Below, piece after piece: positions 1 to 10,665 of a stretch of DNA of 64,000 nucleotides. The stretch's first letter is position 1; every line of letters begins with the position of its first letter. The notes beneath the pieces are model-generated. The model was not told where the DNA came from and did not search any database. It saw nothing but the letters and a program-made list of their open reading frames with translations. The stretch is from Turnera subulata (lineage: Eukaryota > Streptophyta > Magnoliopsida > Malpighiales > Passifloraceae). The position numbers and the translations under genes are program-made. The stretch lies in the NCBI GenBank assembly GCA_028386065.3, contig JAKUCV010002794.1, positions 1-64,000 on the forward strand. The letters run 5' to 3'.

Positions 1-34
1 ATTAAATAATTTAAGGATGTGATATTATTCTTAC

Positions 35-910
35 CTCTTGGGCCATGTCCTTGAGACAGCATCCTAAGACATCATTGTTTATGCCATGATAAGTTTGAGA
101 ACAAACAGTTCCCCTTGGTAGGCCAGCTACCGTGAGAATCAACAATCCTCCACCCACAAGTTCTTGTGCCCTTGAGTTCAGGAAACTCTCCATGTCATTC
201 TGAAACTGAGCAGCATAGGCCTTGGCTACTTCTTTTGCAAAACCTGTGCAATGGATACTGTCCTTATTATAGGCTGGAGAGTTGACATCTAAGACCTCCT
301 CAGGAACCTTGGAGAGCCAATGCAGAGCGAAAGAGGAGTGCCCGAGATGGAGGCTGGCTTCAGGGAACAGGCGGCTGTGGAAGCCTCCGGGAACTCCTGC
401 CGCGAAGAATTCGCGGCAAGGAGGGAGGTTTCTGAAGAGAGTGTTGAAGTCATTGTTGACATGATCATTGAAGAACACTTGGAAATCTAGTGGTGGAGAA
501 TCTGAGTATTTATGCTTGACTGCTTCAATGATGTTTTGGGTTGCAATGAGAGTGTTGGATCCAATAGAGCAACCAAAATCTGCTATGGTAAAAGTAGTAG
601 AGGAATATGTTAATTCCATTGTATCTTCAATTGCTTTCTTCACCATTGGTTTGGCAGCTTCTACTACTATCCTCTACAACATCAAAGCACATATATGTGA
701 TTATTATGTATGTCAACTTAGAAAAAAATTCAATTTGTATGTTCATGGCCCGGCAAGAATCAACTTTACTAACTTCGATCCTTTTCGATGTTAAATGATC
801 AGGATGTTATCAATTCATACCTGAAAGTTGGAATTCTGAGCATAGCTATGAGGCCCTTCTCCACTACTCATGGGATAGGACACGGCCATGGTTGCTCGAG
901 TACTTGCCAT
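35..910 (-). CDS. SABATH methyltransferase 1 (5' part; exon 3 lies outside the window)
   Basis: SABATH enzymes transfer a methyl group from S-adenosylmethionine to carboxyl groups of small acids. Exon 1 is 821-910 (30 residues, with the family's SAM-binding GEGPHSYAQNS segment) and ends at a CAG/GT donor. Exon 2 is 35-673 (213 residues); it starts after TTGTAG and ends ...KDMAQE before GTAAGA. Motif I appears as IADFGCSIGSNTL, followed by FFNDHVNNDFN and HSSFALHWLSKVP, all in family order. The intron is 147 bp. No stop or frameshift is visible in the part present. The start is the first ATG, which aligns with the other copies. Exon 3 should lie just left of base 1. The natural substrate is unknown; the loganic-acid / At5g38100-like clade is my best guess. 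Confidence 0.85.
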
Positions 911-950
911 CTAAACTTTTCTGTTAATTGTTTCTTGGAAGATTCATTCA

Positions 951-960
951 TATATATAAA
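951..960 (-). promoter_or_regulatory. Putative TATA box of SABATH gene 1
   Basis: TTTATATATA on the minus strand, 41 bp upstream of the gene 1 ATG. Three other copies (genes 3, 4 and 5) have a TATA-like motif at a similar distance. Position and composition only. Confidence 0.4.
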
Positions 961-1009
961 CAAATTTCTTTTTGTTTTTTTTTTGAGAACCCAAACAAAT
1001 TTATTTTTA

Positions 1010-1316
1010 GTTGTACAAGTGGTAAAACCCATTATTAATCAATTTTTCTTTTAATTTGAATTCGCATACCAAATTTATTGTGATTGCATCATCACACAAT
1101 CTCTTAATAAAATTATTTTTTTAGAGAGAAACAGGACTATCATAAATTACTCTCCCTGGGACAAGGTGGTCAATGCATATTTACTTTTTTACTTGTACAA
1201 GTGTAAAACCATTATTAATCATTTTTTTTATTTGAATTCGCACACCAAATTTATTGTGATTGCATCACACAATGTCTAATGGAAACATAAATTACTCTCC
1301 TCGGCACAAGGTGGTC
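1010..1316. repeat. Imperfect direct duplication, about 181-bp period
   Basis: The string beginning TTGTACAAGTG at about 1011 recurs at about 1193. In both copies it is followed by the same ATTATTAATC, GAATTCGCA.ACCAAATTTATTGTGATTGCAT and CAAGGTGGTCAA blocks. No coding potential is visible. The rest of 911-2220 is AT-rich non-coding DNA. A CTCCCTCC-like stretch near 1695 resembles a Stowaway-type terminus, but I found no partner. Confidence 0.6.
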
Positions 1317-2223
1317 AAACATGGCGGCCTTCAGGTTGGCATTCTGTGACTTAAAAAAAGAAAAAAAAAAGGTTGTCATTCTTTGATTTGTGCTAGCACA
1401 TGATGCACATAAGTTACTATTTATTGCTGTTAGGAGCATTTGGGGGACTTTTTTTTCTTTTAGGATTTATTTATATTCTTAAATTTATTCCTGTAATTTA
1501 GAAATCCATAATTTTTTTTTATCTAAATGACAACGAATTATATTATTGGATAAATATGTTAATGAGTCCTTGGGTAACTATCATATATAACTCAACATGA
1601 AAATTTAAGCTTCAAACCATAACAACTTTATGATTATATCTCATAAATTAGTAATGGAATTTAGCTAGAGAATCTTATTCCTATTTATAATATATTCCCT
1701 CCCTTACATATTAATTGACATTTATGATTTATAATTTTATTGGTTTTAGAATTTCAAAGTAGTAATGATGACTTATTTTCTATTATATCCCTTATATTAA
1801 AGATGTAAAATGTTTCTTAATCTGAATTCTTTTTCCAGGCTTATGATCTTGTAAAAGCCCTGCTCCGACCGTGTCATACTGGAAAGTTCTTCTGCACAAG
1901 AGACAAGCATTTCAGATGATCCATTGAGGGTAAATACCATAATCTCTCCTTCCTTTTTTTTTATGCTAAAACAGTATTCCATCGACAACCGGACTAATCT
2001 CTCCAGCAATAGCACAATTTTCACACACCGGCTTCCACCAGTACTCGAAACTTAGACCTTGGGATTTAAGGAGAATACCGTACGCTCTGCAACCAATCAT
2101 ATATCTAGAATAGCTTGAGGATCAATTTCTTGAAAATATTTTAAATGGCAATTTCTACTAGTTCATAATCCGGTATGAATGTTACTGTTTAACAACATCT
2201 ATATGGATCTCTGACTATTGCAG

Positions 2224-2478
2224 ATTGTCTTAGGCCTGGTAAGGTCCATGTACGCCTTAATTTGTATGGAGGAAGATGATGCTTTTCTCCGATATGGATA
2301 CTTGTCAGCCCAGAATGCTGCTGCCGTAAGGAAAGAAATTGCAAAACTTAGTGGCGGAATGAGACCACCATGCTCTTGCCTTAGTCAGCTCCTTTGGGAT
2401 TCCTAATTCATATTTGACTTGAGCCCCATTGCATTCGACTGGATTGAGGCAAATTCTTGGTCTCGAGTCAACAACTAG
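2224..2478 (+). pseudogene. Terminal-exon fragment of an acyl-CoA oxidase-like gene (copy 1, best preserved)
   Basis: An intron acceptor (TTGCAG) precedes an exon-like frame that reads IVLGLVRSMYALICMEEDD, then FLRYGYLS, then NAAAVRKEIAKL. After that a one-base insertion (CCACCATG instead of CCACATG) shifts the frame. The remaining bases, read in the other frame, give ALALVSSFGIP-like and FDWIEANSWS-like segments before a TAG. From memory of the family this matches the C-terminus of peroxisomal acyl-CoA oxidase (ACX3-like), which performs the first step of beta-oxidation. I cannot verify that by search. No upstream oxidase exons are visible, so this is a fragment. It recurs six more times in the window. 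Confidence 0.55.
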
Positions 2479-2771
2479 TTCCTCATTCTGCAGAAACTTG
2501 TCCTGCAGAACTATCAGCTGGTCTTTTTCTTATGGTGTTTCCCAACTAAGCAAGTTTCTTTTGCTGTTTTTTGGTTTCTGATATAATTTATGTCATAACA
2601 ATAAACAAAACCATGACCGGCCAGCAATGGAACTATTATTCAAATCAACGTTGCAAAAGGAATATCAATCCATTTTGGTTCCTGAAACTTTATGAATGAA
2701 ATTTTAGGAAAAACAAAGGAGTATGAATGAATTGATTAGCCTTCTCCCAAATAGAAACAAGAACCAAGCAT

Positions 2772-2777
2772 TTTATT
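2772..2777 (-). terminator. Polyadenylation signal AATAAA for SABATH gene 2
   Basis: AATAAA on the minus strand, about 93 bp downstream of the stop codon. It lies in a 3' UTR block shared by the copies; the same signal is at 5678-5683 below gene 3. Confidence 0.5.
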
Positions 2778-2869
2778 GAATGGAACGCAGCAGTACATCA
2801 ACATTCATATGCCTATGCATATAAATCATTAGTAAAACATTCTTTCTGGAATTTAAAAAGCAAAACTAG

Positions 2870-4420
2870 CTAGGCCTTGCAAGAATTCCGCTTGAGTACA
2901 ATGAAAACGTTAGGAGACTTGTGTTTCTCATCGTACAAGTGGAGATTTTCGGTGAGTTTCTTGGCAAAACGTTCAAATACAGAGTCAAGAATCCAGTCAC
3001 CAAAATGTTGGCTAATGAGTTCCTCATAGATAGCTCTAAGTAACTTTGTAATGGGTTGTACAACAGATGGACTGCGAGTGCGCAACGTACGGAGTGGCAC
3101 CAATGTGCGGATTCTCTCGACACTAATATATGTGTTTCTCTGCAGAACTGCTTCCAGCTCATGCACGGGTGGATAGTATATCGGTATATTGAAAGCCTCC
3201 ACTTTTTCTCTACTAACTAGTCCCTGTTTAAACATAATACGTGTTGTAGATGTTATTATTGTATAAGGGCCAACTAAACCATTTGGATGGATACATAATA
3301 CATTGCATACTGCTATACTGAAAGCATCTAATCTATCTTTAGTAATTAGTCCATGTTTAAACAACAATATAAATGTTACCGTTATGAAAGTAAGTACCAA
3401 TTCAATTCAAAGGCTTAAGCCTTTGAATGAAATGTCAGGAATTGTTTTATATTCAACCTCAGATGATAGATAGTCCTTTGGACTTGAATAGTCTTACCTC
3501 TTCGGCCATGTCTGCAAGACAGTATCCGAGGATGTCATTGCTCAGACTGCGATAAGATTGAGAAGAGATGGGTACTTCTGTTTCAGCTGCTACTGTGAGA
3601 AGCAACAACCCTCCAACCACAACTTCTTGGGCCCTTGCATTCAGAAATCTCTCCATGTCATTCTGAAACTGAGCAGCATAGGCTTTGGCTACTTCTTTTG
3701 AGACTCCTGAACAATGGATGCTATCCTTATTCCATGCCGGAGAATTAACATCCATGACCTCATCAGGAACCTTGGAGAGCCAATGCAGCGTATAAGAGGA
3801 GTGCCCCAGATGGAGACTGGCCTTAGGGAACAGCCGTTCGTGGAAGCTACCGGGCACTCCTGACGCGAAGAATTCCCTAGAGGGAGGGATGCTTCTGAAG
3901 AGAGTATTGAAGTCATTGTTGACATGATCATTGAAGAATACTTGGAACTCTAACGGAGGATGATTCGGGTGTTGAGACTGATATTTGTGCTTTACAGCTT
4001 CAATGATGTTTTGGGTTGCAATGAGAGTGTTGGATCCAGTAGAACAACCAAAATCTGCAATGGCAAAAGTATTAATACAAGTTCCTGAGGAATTGAATTC
4101 CAGGACATCTCCAATTGCTGAATTCACAAACACTTTGGCAGCTTCCACTATTTCTCTCTGCAATTATCAATAGTGACAGATTAATGATCATTCTGTATAC
4201 TATATATAAACTCTAGTCATGGAAGGATCTAAGGTCTGAAAATACAGGACTAGCTAAACGCATCATTACTATTCCAAGATAAACCTATATTACTCTAGTG
4301 TTGAATACTGCTATAAGTGTATAAAATCCATACCTGGTGAAAGGAATTCTGAGAATAGCTGTGCTGTCCATCTCCCCTGGCCATGACATAAGACATAGGG
4401 ATGGTCTCCTTACTTGCCAT
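2870..4420 (-). CDS. SABATH methyltransferase 2 (intact)
   Basis: Three exons: 4334-4420 (29 residues), 3498-4157 (220) and 2870-3223 (117 plus stop). Joined, they give 366 residues, the usual SABATH length. All introns have GT donors and AG acceptors, and both junctions are in phase 0. Visible features: GDGQHSYSQNS near the N-terminus, motif I IADFGCSTGSNTL at about residues 62-74, FFNDHVNNDFN at about 103-113, and HSSYTLHWLSKVP at about 148-160. Exon 3 opens GLVSREKVEAFNIPIYYPP and the protein ends KRNSCKA. It should be a cytosolic SAM-dependent carboxyl methyltransferase; the substrate is not predictable here. Intron 2 contains a decayed second copy of the exon 3 start (about 3306-3360). 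The upstream region (4690-4970) is homologous to that of gene 6. Confidence 0.9.
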
Positions 4421-4974
4421 CTCCTATCTCTTTCCTGGATTGAAAAGTTTTCCTTAGAGGTTGTAGAAAGGAAAGAACCAACAAGGTGATCTTATTGACA
4501 AGTCCATAAATGCTTCTTCTGAGATTTAATTATATGCAGAAGAAAGTAATAAATTAATTCAGGGCTCTTTGCCCTCCTCCTTTACCAAAAAAAAAAAAAA
4601 AGAAGAAGAAAGCAATAAATTAATGCAGAATCCGACATTGTCGAACCCATTACTAAGGCAATTCGCTTTCAAAACTTTCAACCAGTAAGAACAATTAATT
4701 TCGATTAAAAAAAAGAACAATTAATAAATTAAGCACCATGTGCTGGTGATGTCCCTTGACTTTATAGTTCCCACTCCCAACTAAGTTGTATGTTAAAATT
4801 AAAAACAAGTGAGAATAACGACGAGGCCATCAAATTGGTATTTAAAATTCTATAGCTGATTCAAATCATATGGATTTTTTTTTTAAAAAAAAATAACTGG
4901 CATTGATTTAAAAAGAGGTTTTGTTTACAGGCATTGCCTGCGGGATACCAATTAATTTAATGATATTCCTGATT

Positions 4975-5154
4975 GTGATGGGATTCTGCACAATATTTTG
5001 CATTATACAGAAGTGATAGTTCCATGGAGACAATGTAGGTAGCCTTGAACTCATTGCTAACACAATCCAATGGTCCAGGGATGGTTTTGGTTATTGAAAG
5101 AGTCTCTTCAATGGCTTTCTTCACCATTATTTTAGCAGCTTCCACAACCTTTCT
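4975..5154 (-). pseudogene. Truncated SABATH exon 2 relic (with acceptor)
   Basis: After a TTCCAG acceptor the minus strand reads RKVVEAAKIMVKKAIEETL, the start of a SABATH second exon. It then diverges into sequence I do not recognise and lacks motif I. The same relic sits in each later spacer, upstream of the next plus-strand oxidase-like fragment, so it is part of the duplicated unit. The flanking 4421-4974 is AT-rich with A-tracts and otherwise featureless. Confidence 0.6.
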
Positions 5155-5254
5155 CTGGAAGAAAATATAAACTAAAGCAACCCTCAAAATCGCAAAAGAA
5201 AATGATGGAGCTGCAAACTATTCTGGTATTTTTTATGGGTCTATGGCTGTTGCA

Positions 5255-5520
5255 GAATGTCTTAGGCTTGGTAAAGGTCCATGTACACCTAAATTTGTGT
5301 GAAGAAGATGGTGCATTCCTCTGAGATGGATACTTATCAACCCAAAAATGCTGCCACCAACTACCATTGGTGCCGCAGTAAATCGTGTTGCATTTCCCTT
5401 AAGCCCAAGGTTCAGGTTTCAAGTCCTGGTGGTAGCGGATGTATACAAATATTGTTATGAATATACTCTGCGCAACAAGAAATCCTAGTGCTGAGTCAGC
5501 TCCTGCCAAAGGAAGGCATA
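5255..5520 (+). pseudogene. Acyl-CoA oxidase-like terminal-exon fragment (copy 2, interrupted)
   Basis: Starts after TTGCAG and reads like copy 1 (VCEEDGAFL, GYLSTQ) with frame breaks. About 135 bp of unrelated sequence interrupts it at 5350-5485. That insert contains a GGTTTCAAGTCC block resembling an RNA polymerase III B box, so it may be a SINE remnant. The homologous tail (GTCAGCTCCTGCCAAAGG) then resumes. Confidence 0.45.
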
Positions 5521-5771
5521 TGTAACACTCAGCCATTTACTGAGAGAGGATATAAACTAGTCTCAAGGTAAACGTACTACTGTAGCTAGGTGAGGAATTT
5601 TCAGGAAGAAAGAAAAGAGAGGAGGATTACGAATGAATTGATTAGCCTTCTCCAAAATAGAAACAATAACCGAGCATTTTATTGAATGGAATGCAGCAGT
5701 ACATTGACATACATGTATGCATGCATATAATTCATTAGTAAAACATTCTTTCTGCAGTTTAAGAAACACAA

Positions 5772-7374
5772 CTAGGCCTTGCAAGAATTCCGCTTGAGTA
5801 CAATGAATATGTTAAGAGTCTCTTGTTTGTCTTTGAACTTGTGGAGATTTTCGGAGAGCTTCTTGGGGTAACGTTCAAACACAGAATCAACAATGTGGTC
5901 CCCAAATTGTTGTCTGATGAGTTCCTGGAAGATGGCTCTCGTTGATTTCGAAAGGGGTTGTATGATGGATGGACTGGTAGAGGGCATCGGATTGCGTATC
6001 AGCAATGAGATTCTCTCGACGCTAAAATATGCATTTCTCTGCAACACAGCTTCTAGCTCCGGGATGGTTGGACTGTAAATTGGTAGATTGAAAGCCTCTA
6101 GTTTCTCTTCACTAATTAGTCCCTGTTTAAAATGTAAAAGATCAGCTCAACTTGTTAAATATGCAGATATTATAATGCTATATATTGAAAGCCTCCAACC
6201 AATCTAATCTGTCTTTAATGATTAGCACCTGCAGAGACTATAATGCATATTGCAGATGTTATTATAGTGTTTGGTCATCAGACCAACCCAACCCTTGAAA
6301 TCCATGAAATAATTTTGTACTCTAATAATCACTAAGAATTTCCTCAAGAACTAGCATGTTCATTTCTTGAATTTTTCTTTTGAATAAAGAAATGAGAGAG
6401 AGGAGTTCTGTAGTCTTACCTCTTTGGCCATGTCCTTGAGACAATTATATAGGATGTCATTGATCACTCCACGAAAAGTTTGAGACCGGATAGTTCCCTC
6501 TGGTAGACCAAACACTGTGAGAACCAGCAACCCTCCTTCCACAACTTCTTGGGCCCTTGCACTCAGAAATCTCTCCATGTCATTCTGAAACTGAGCAGTA
6601 TAGGCTATGCTTACTTCATTCGAGAGTCCGGAACAATCAATGCTATCTTTATTCCAAGCGGGAGAACTAACATCCATAACCGCATCAGGGACCTTGGAGA
6701 GCCAATGCAGTGCAGAAGAGGAGTGCCCCAGATGGAGACTGGCTTTCGGGAACAGCCGGTTGTGGAAGCTACCGGGCACTCCGGCAGCAAAGGCGGAGGG
6801 AAGTTTCTGAAGAGAGCAATGAAGTCATTGTTGACATGATCACTGAAGAAAAGTTGGAACTCTAATGGAGGATGATTTGGGAATGGGGACTGATATTTTT
6901 GCTTGACAGCTTCGATGATGTTCTGGGTTGCAACAAGAGTGTTGGATCCAGTAGAACAACCAAAATCTGCTATGGCAAAAGTATTAGAAGTTCCAGAGGA
7001 ATTGCTGAATTCACCAATACTTTGGCAGCGTCCACTATCCCTCTCTGCAATTTTCAATAGTAACAGATTAATGATCATTCTTTATAAACCGTCGTCATGG
7101 AATGAGCTACCCTATCCATCTTTGCTGCCATGAAAATACTAGTGCATGTATCTACTGCAAATAGATCTCAAGCATAACAAAGTTAAGGAAGAGATAGAAT
7201 CAAGGAACTGAAAGCTAGCTAAACATATTGTTCTGTTGTCGTTCTAGTGTTGAATAGCTGAAGAATGAGTCCTGCTAACATCAGTACCTGGAAGTTAGAA
7301 TTCTGAGAATAGCTGTGCTCTCCATCTCCGTTGGTCATGGGATAAGAGAAAGGAATTGTCTCTTGAGCTGCCAT
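5772..7374 (-). pseudogene. SABATH methyltransferase 3 (pseudogene, two frameshifts in exon 2)
   Basis: Exon 1 is 7288-7374 (29 residues, intact), exon 2 is 6420-7044, and exon 3 is 5772-6122 (116 residues plus stop, intact). Compared with gene 5, exon 2 lacks 25 bp near its start. The loss fits recombination between two GAATTCAGCAATT direct repeats, only one of which remains. A further 10 bp is missing after the FPP codons, where other copies read SREFFAAGVPG. Neither deletion is a multiple of three, so motif I lies in one frame and PGSFHNRLFPKASLHLGHSS in another. All splice sites are still good and exon 3 is clean, so inactivation looks recent. Intron 2 carries the decayed duplicate exon 3 start at about 6181-6235. 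Confidence 0.85.
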
Positions 7375-7414
7375 CTCTCTCTTTCTGATTGAAGTCTGCC
7401 TTCCAAGAAGGGGG

Positions 7415-7422
7415 ATATTTAT
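7415..7422 (-). promoter_or_regulatory. Putative TATA box of SABATH copy 3
   Basis: ATAAATAT on the minus strand, 41 bp upstream of the ATG. Nearly the same sequence stands above genes 4 and 5. Confidence 0.4.
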
Positions 7423-7770
7423 CTGAAGAAGAATGCAAGTCAAACTAGATACAGAAGTTTCTTACACATGCATCCCATGTGGCGTGCGTGCCAATAAATT
7501 TAATAATAGTGGCAAACATTTTCATTGGATTACAAAACTAGGATAGTTGGTTTAGCTGGAGTTGACATTATAACTAGCTAGCTGGCACCATCTTCCCCTG
7601 GTAATGTTTTCGTCCTTAAATCATTTAATTATATCCCTCACTCTTCTTGGCGGGATTCTGTACAATAATATTTATATTTTGATGAAGGCAATATAGGGAG
7701 TGTTGAACTCATTTTTGGCATTTTTCCGATGGATGAATTGGTTGTTGGAACTGATGCTTATAATTTAAAG

Positions 7771-7863
7771 ATGCTGCTTTTGGTTTGGGGCACTAGTCCA
7801 AGTCAAGCCCGCACTGGACTATTGACTTAGTCCAGTTCAAGTACAGGCAACCAAATGCAGCAT
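7771..7863. mobile_element. Small MITE-like element (copy 1)
   Basis: Starts ATGCTGCTTTTGGTTT and ends AACCAAATGCAGCAT, an inverted repeat. The interior is rich in AGTCCAAGTC / GGACT words. A related element with an internally duplicated core is at 19283-19438. At 11431-11480 the same spacer sequence occurs with the element largely missing. Family not assigned. Confidence 0.5.
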
Positions 7864-7900
7864 GAGCTTCAATGGCAACCAAAGGTAGAGTATCTTCAAT

Positions 7901-8008
7901 GAGACCACATGTTCTTGCCTTAGCTCCTTTGGGATTCCTAAATAATATTTGACCACCATTGCATTTCACTAGATTAAGGCAAATTCTTGGTCTTTAGTCA
8001 AGCACTAG
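7901..8008 (+). pseudogene. Acyl-CoA oxidase-like terminal-exon fragment (copy 3, 5'-truncated)
   Basis: Only the 3' half remains (GAGACCACATGTTCTTGCC onward, ending with the TTCTTGGTCTTTAGTC block). It is aligned with copy 1 by wording and order. The following 8009-8320 is spacer shared with 11860-12170 and contains CCATATATAACATTCCG. I see no gene in it. Confidence 0.45.
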
Positions 8009-8321
8009 TTCCTCATTCTGCAGCAACTTATTCTGTTCTGCAGAATATGTGCTGGTCTTTTTTTCTAGTGTCTCCCAAGTTAGGAAGTTTGTTGTTTCTA
8101 TTCCGTATTTAACTGCAATTCTCTCAAAGTATTCCACGAACATTCAAGAAGGAATAAATTTCTTGTGCAAGAAAATGACATTGCAGCCAAGTTGTGTCCT
8201 GCCAAAGGGAGCCATATATAACATTCCGCCATTTACTGATCGAGGATATAAACGGGGTCTCAAGGTAGACGTAGTACTTTAACTAAGGAATTTTCAGGAA
8301 AAAAGAAAAGAGAGGAGGATT

Positions 8322-8498
8322 ATGAATGGATTGATTAGCTTTTTTCGAAATAGAAACAAGAACCGAGCATTTCATTAAATGGAAGACAGCAGTACATCAC
8401 AGACATGTAAGTATGCATAAAAGTCATTAGTAAAAACCTTCTTTCTGCAGTTTAAGATACACAACTAGGCCTTGCAAGAATCCCGCTCGAGTAAGATG
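8322..8498 (-). pseudogene. Orphan SABATH 3' UTR and last codons (crossover scar)
   Basis: The block contains the 3' UTR words shared by the family and then, reading on the minus strand, only the last codons of exon 3 (CGGGATTCTTGCAAGGCCTAG). It is cut off abruptly and followed at once by a second copy of the same 3' UTR belonging to gene 4. Two tandem 3' ends behind one gene are best explained by unequal recombination between copies. Confidence 0.7.
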
Positions 8499-8638
8499 AA
8501 TTGATTAGCCTTTTCCCAAATAGAAACAAGAACCAAGCATTTCATTGAATGGAATGCAGCAGTACATCAACATTCATATACCTATGCACATAAATCATTA
8601 GTAAAACATTCTTTCTGGAATTTAAAAAGCAAAACTAG

Positions 8639-10265
8639 CTAGGCCTTACAAGAATTCCGCTTGAGTACAACGAAAATGTTAAGAGGCTTGTTTCTGTCCT
8701 TGTACAAGTCGAGATTTTCGGAGAGTTTCTTGGCAAAACGTTCAAATACAGAGTCAACAATCCGGTCACCAAAATGTTGGCAGATGAGTTCCTCATAGAT
8801 AGCTCTATGTAACTTTGTAAGGGGTTGTACAATAGATGGATTGAGATGGGGCTCCACAACGGCTGCCAGAGATGAGTCGATGTTCTCCACGCTAAAATAT
8901 TCGTTTGTCTGCAACACTGCTTCCAACTCCTGCATGGGTGGATAGTACACTGGTATATTGAAAGCCTCCAGTTTCCCTTTACTAATTAGTTCCTGTTTAA
9001 ACAATAATATAAGTTGTAGAGGTTATTATTGTATAATTAAGGACCAAGTCAACCTTTTGGATAGGTAGATACTAGACAGTATACTGGTATACTGAAAGCA
9101 TCTAATCTTAGTGGTTTGCTAAGTCCATGTTTAAACAACATTATAAATATTACTGTTATTGAAGTACTAATTCAATTCAAAGGCTTAGTTTTTTGCTCAA
9201 ATACATCCCCAAGATGAAATTCCTTTGGATTTGATTAGTCTTACCTCCTTGGCCATGTCTGCAAGACAATATCCGAGGATGTCATTGCTCAGACTGCGAT
9301 AAGTTTGAGAAGAGATGGTTCCATCTGTTTCACCTGCTACTGTGAGAAGCAACAAGCCTCCACCCACAACTTCTTGGGCCCTTGCATTCAGAAATCTCTC
9401 CATGTCATTTCGAAACTGAGCAGCATAGGCTTTGGCTACTTCTTTCGATAATCCTGAACAATGGATGCTATCCTTATTCCATGCCGGAGAATTAACATCC
9501 ATGACCTCGTCAGGAACCTTGGAGAGCCAATGCAGCGCATAAGAGGAGTGCCCCAGATGGAGACTGGCTTTCGGGAACAGCCGGTTGTAGAAGCTACCAG
9601 GCACCCCTGCAGCGAAGAATTCCCGAGACGGAGGGAAGTTTCTGAAGAGAGCATTGAAGTCATTGTTGACATGATCATTGAAGAAAAGTTGGAACTCTAG
9701 TGGAGGATGATTCGGGTGTTGAGACTCATATTTTTGCTTGACGGCTTCAATGATGTTTTGGGTTGCAATGAGAGTGTTGGATCCAGTAGAACAACCAAAA
9801 TCTGCTATGGAAAAAGTATTAGAAGTTCCTGAGGAGTAGCTGAATTCCAGCATATCTTCAATTGCTGAACTCACTAGTACTTTGGCAGCTTCCGCTATCT
9901 CTCTCTGCAATTGTCAATAACAAGTTATCGATCATTCTGTATAGACTCTAGTCATGGCATGAGCTACTTTCACTCTGTGAGAAAACATTTTATAATCCCT
10001 AACTGTCTTTGTTGCTATGAAAAAGTACTTGTGCATGTATCTATTACTAACAGATCACAACCATAAAAAAGTCAAGGAAAGATACAATCAAGGAATTGAG
10101 AGCCAGATAAACCTACTGTTCTGTTGTTGGTCTAGTGGTGTTGAATAGCTAGAAATTTATTCCTGCTAACATCAGTACCTGAAAGTTAGAATTCTGAGAA
10201 TAGCTGTGCTCTCCATCACCCTTGGCCATGGGATAAGAGATAGGAATTGTCTCTTGAGTTGCCAT
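8639..10265 (-). CDS. SABATH methyltransferase 4 (intact)
   Basis: Exons 10179-10265 (29 residues), 9245-9904 (220) and 8639-8992 (117 plus stop) join to 366 residues with canonical splice sites. The N-terminus carries SYPMAKGDGEHSYSQNSNFQ. Exon 2 has IADFGCSTGSNTL, FFNDHVNNDFN and HSSYALHWLSKVP. Exon 3 begins ELISKGKLEAFNIPVYYPP, with Glu where most copies have Gly at the junction. It ends KRNSCKA. Exon 3 groups with gene 2 (EELICQHFGDRIVDSVFERFAKKL) rather than with genes 3, 5 and 6. A SAM-dependent carboxyl methyltransferase is expected; substrate unknown. A decayed exon 3 start lies in intron 2 at about 9080-9132. Confidence 0.9.
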
Positions 10266-10305
10266 CTCTCCCTCTCTGATTGAAGTCTGCCTTCCAATGA
10301 GTGGG

Positions 10306-10313
10306 ATATTTAA
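10306..10313 (-). promoter_or_regulatory. Putative TATA box of SABATH gene 4
   Basis: TTAAATAT on the minus strand, 41 bp above the ATG, at the same place as in copies 3 and 5. The stretch 10314-10656 is otherwise AT-rich promoter and spacer without genes. Confidence 0.4.
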
Positions 10314-10665
10314 CTGCAGAATACAAGTCAAATTAGCTACAGAAGTTTCTTTCACATGCATTGCATGTGGCGTGCCAATAATTTTAATGATATTGGCAAA
10401 CATTTTCATTGGATTATAAAAGTAGCATAATTTTTTATTTTAACTGAAACAAAAGTAGGATAGTTGGTTTAGCTGGATTTGACATCATAACTAGCAAGAT
10501 GGCACTATCTTCCCCTGACAATATTGTATTGAAGCTTGTTTCTGATTGGTATAAGTTCAAGGGTTGATGTAAATTTCGTCTCATCCTAAGTTGATATAAT
10601 CTTCGTCTTCATAATAAGATAGCTTTTTCTATGTGGTTGTATGATAAAAATAAACCCAATAAATG

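Noticed and set aside
3985..4173. Plus-strand open frames opposite SABATH exon 2 (also at 282-464, 6549-6839, 9461-9700, 13165-13392, 20509-20751)
   Set aside because: They recur at the same place in each copy because the sense strand is conserved; the sense frame has the family motifs, so these are shadows.
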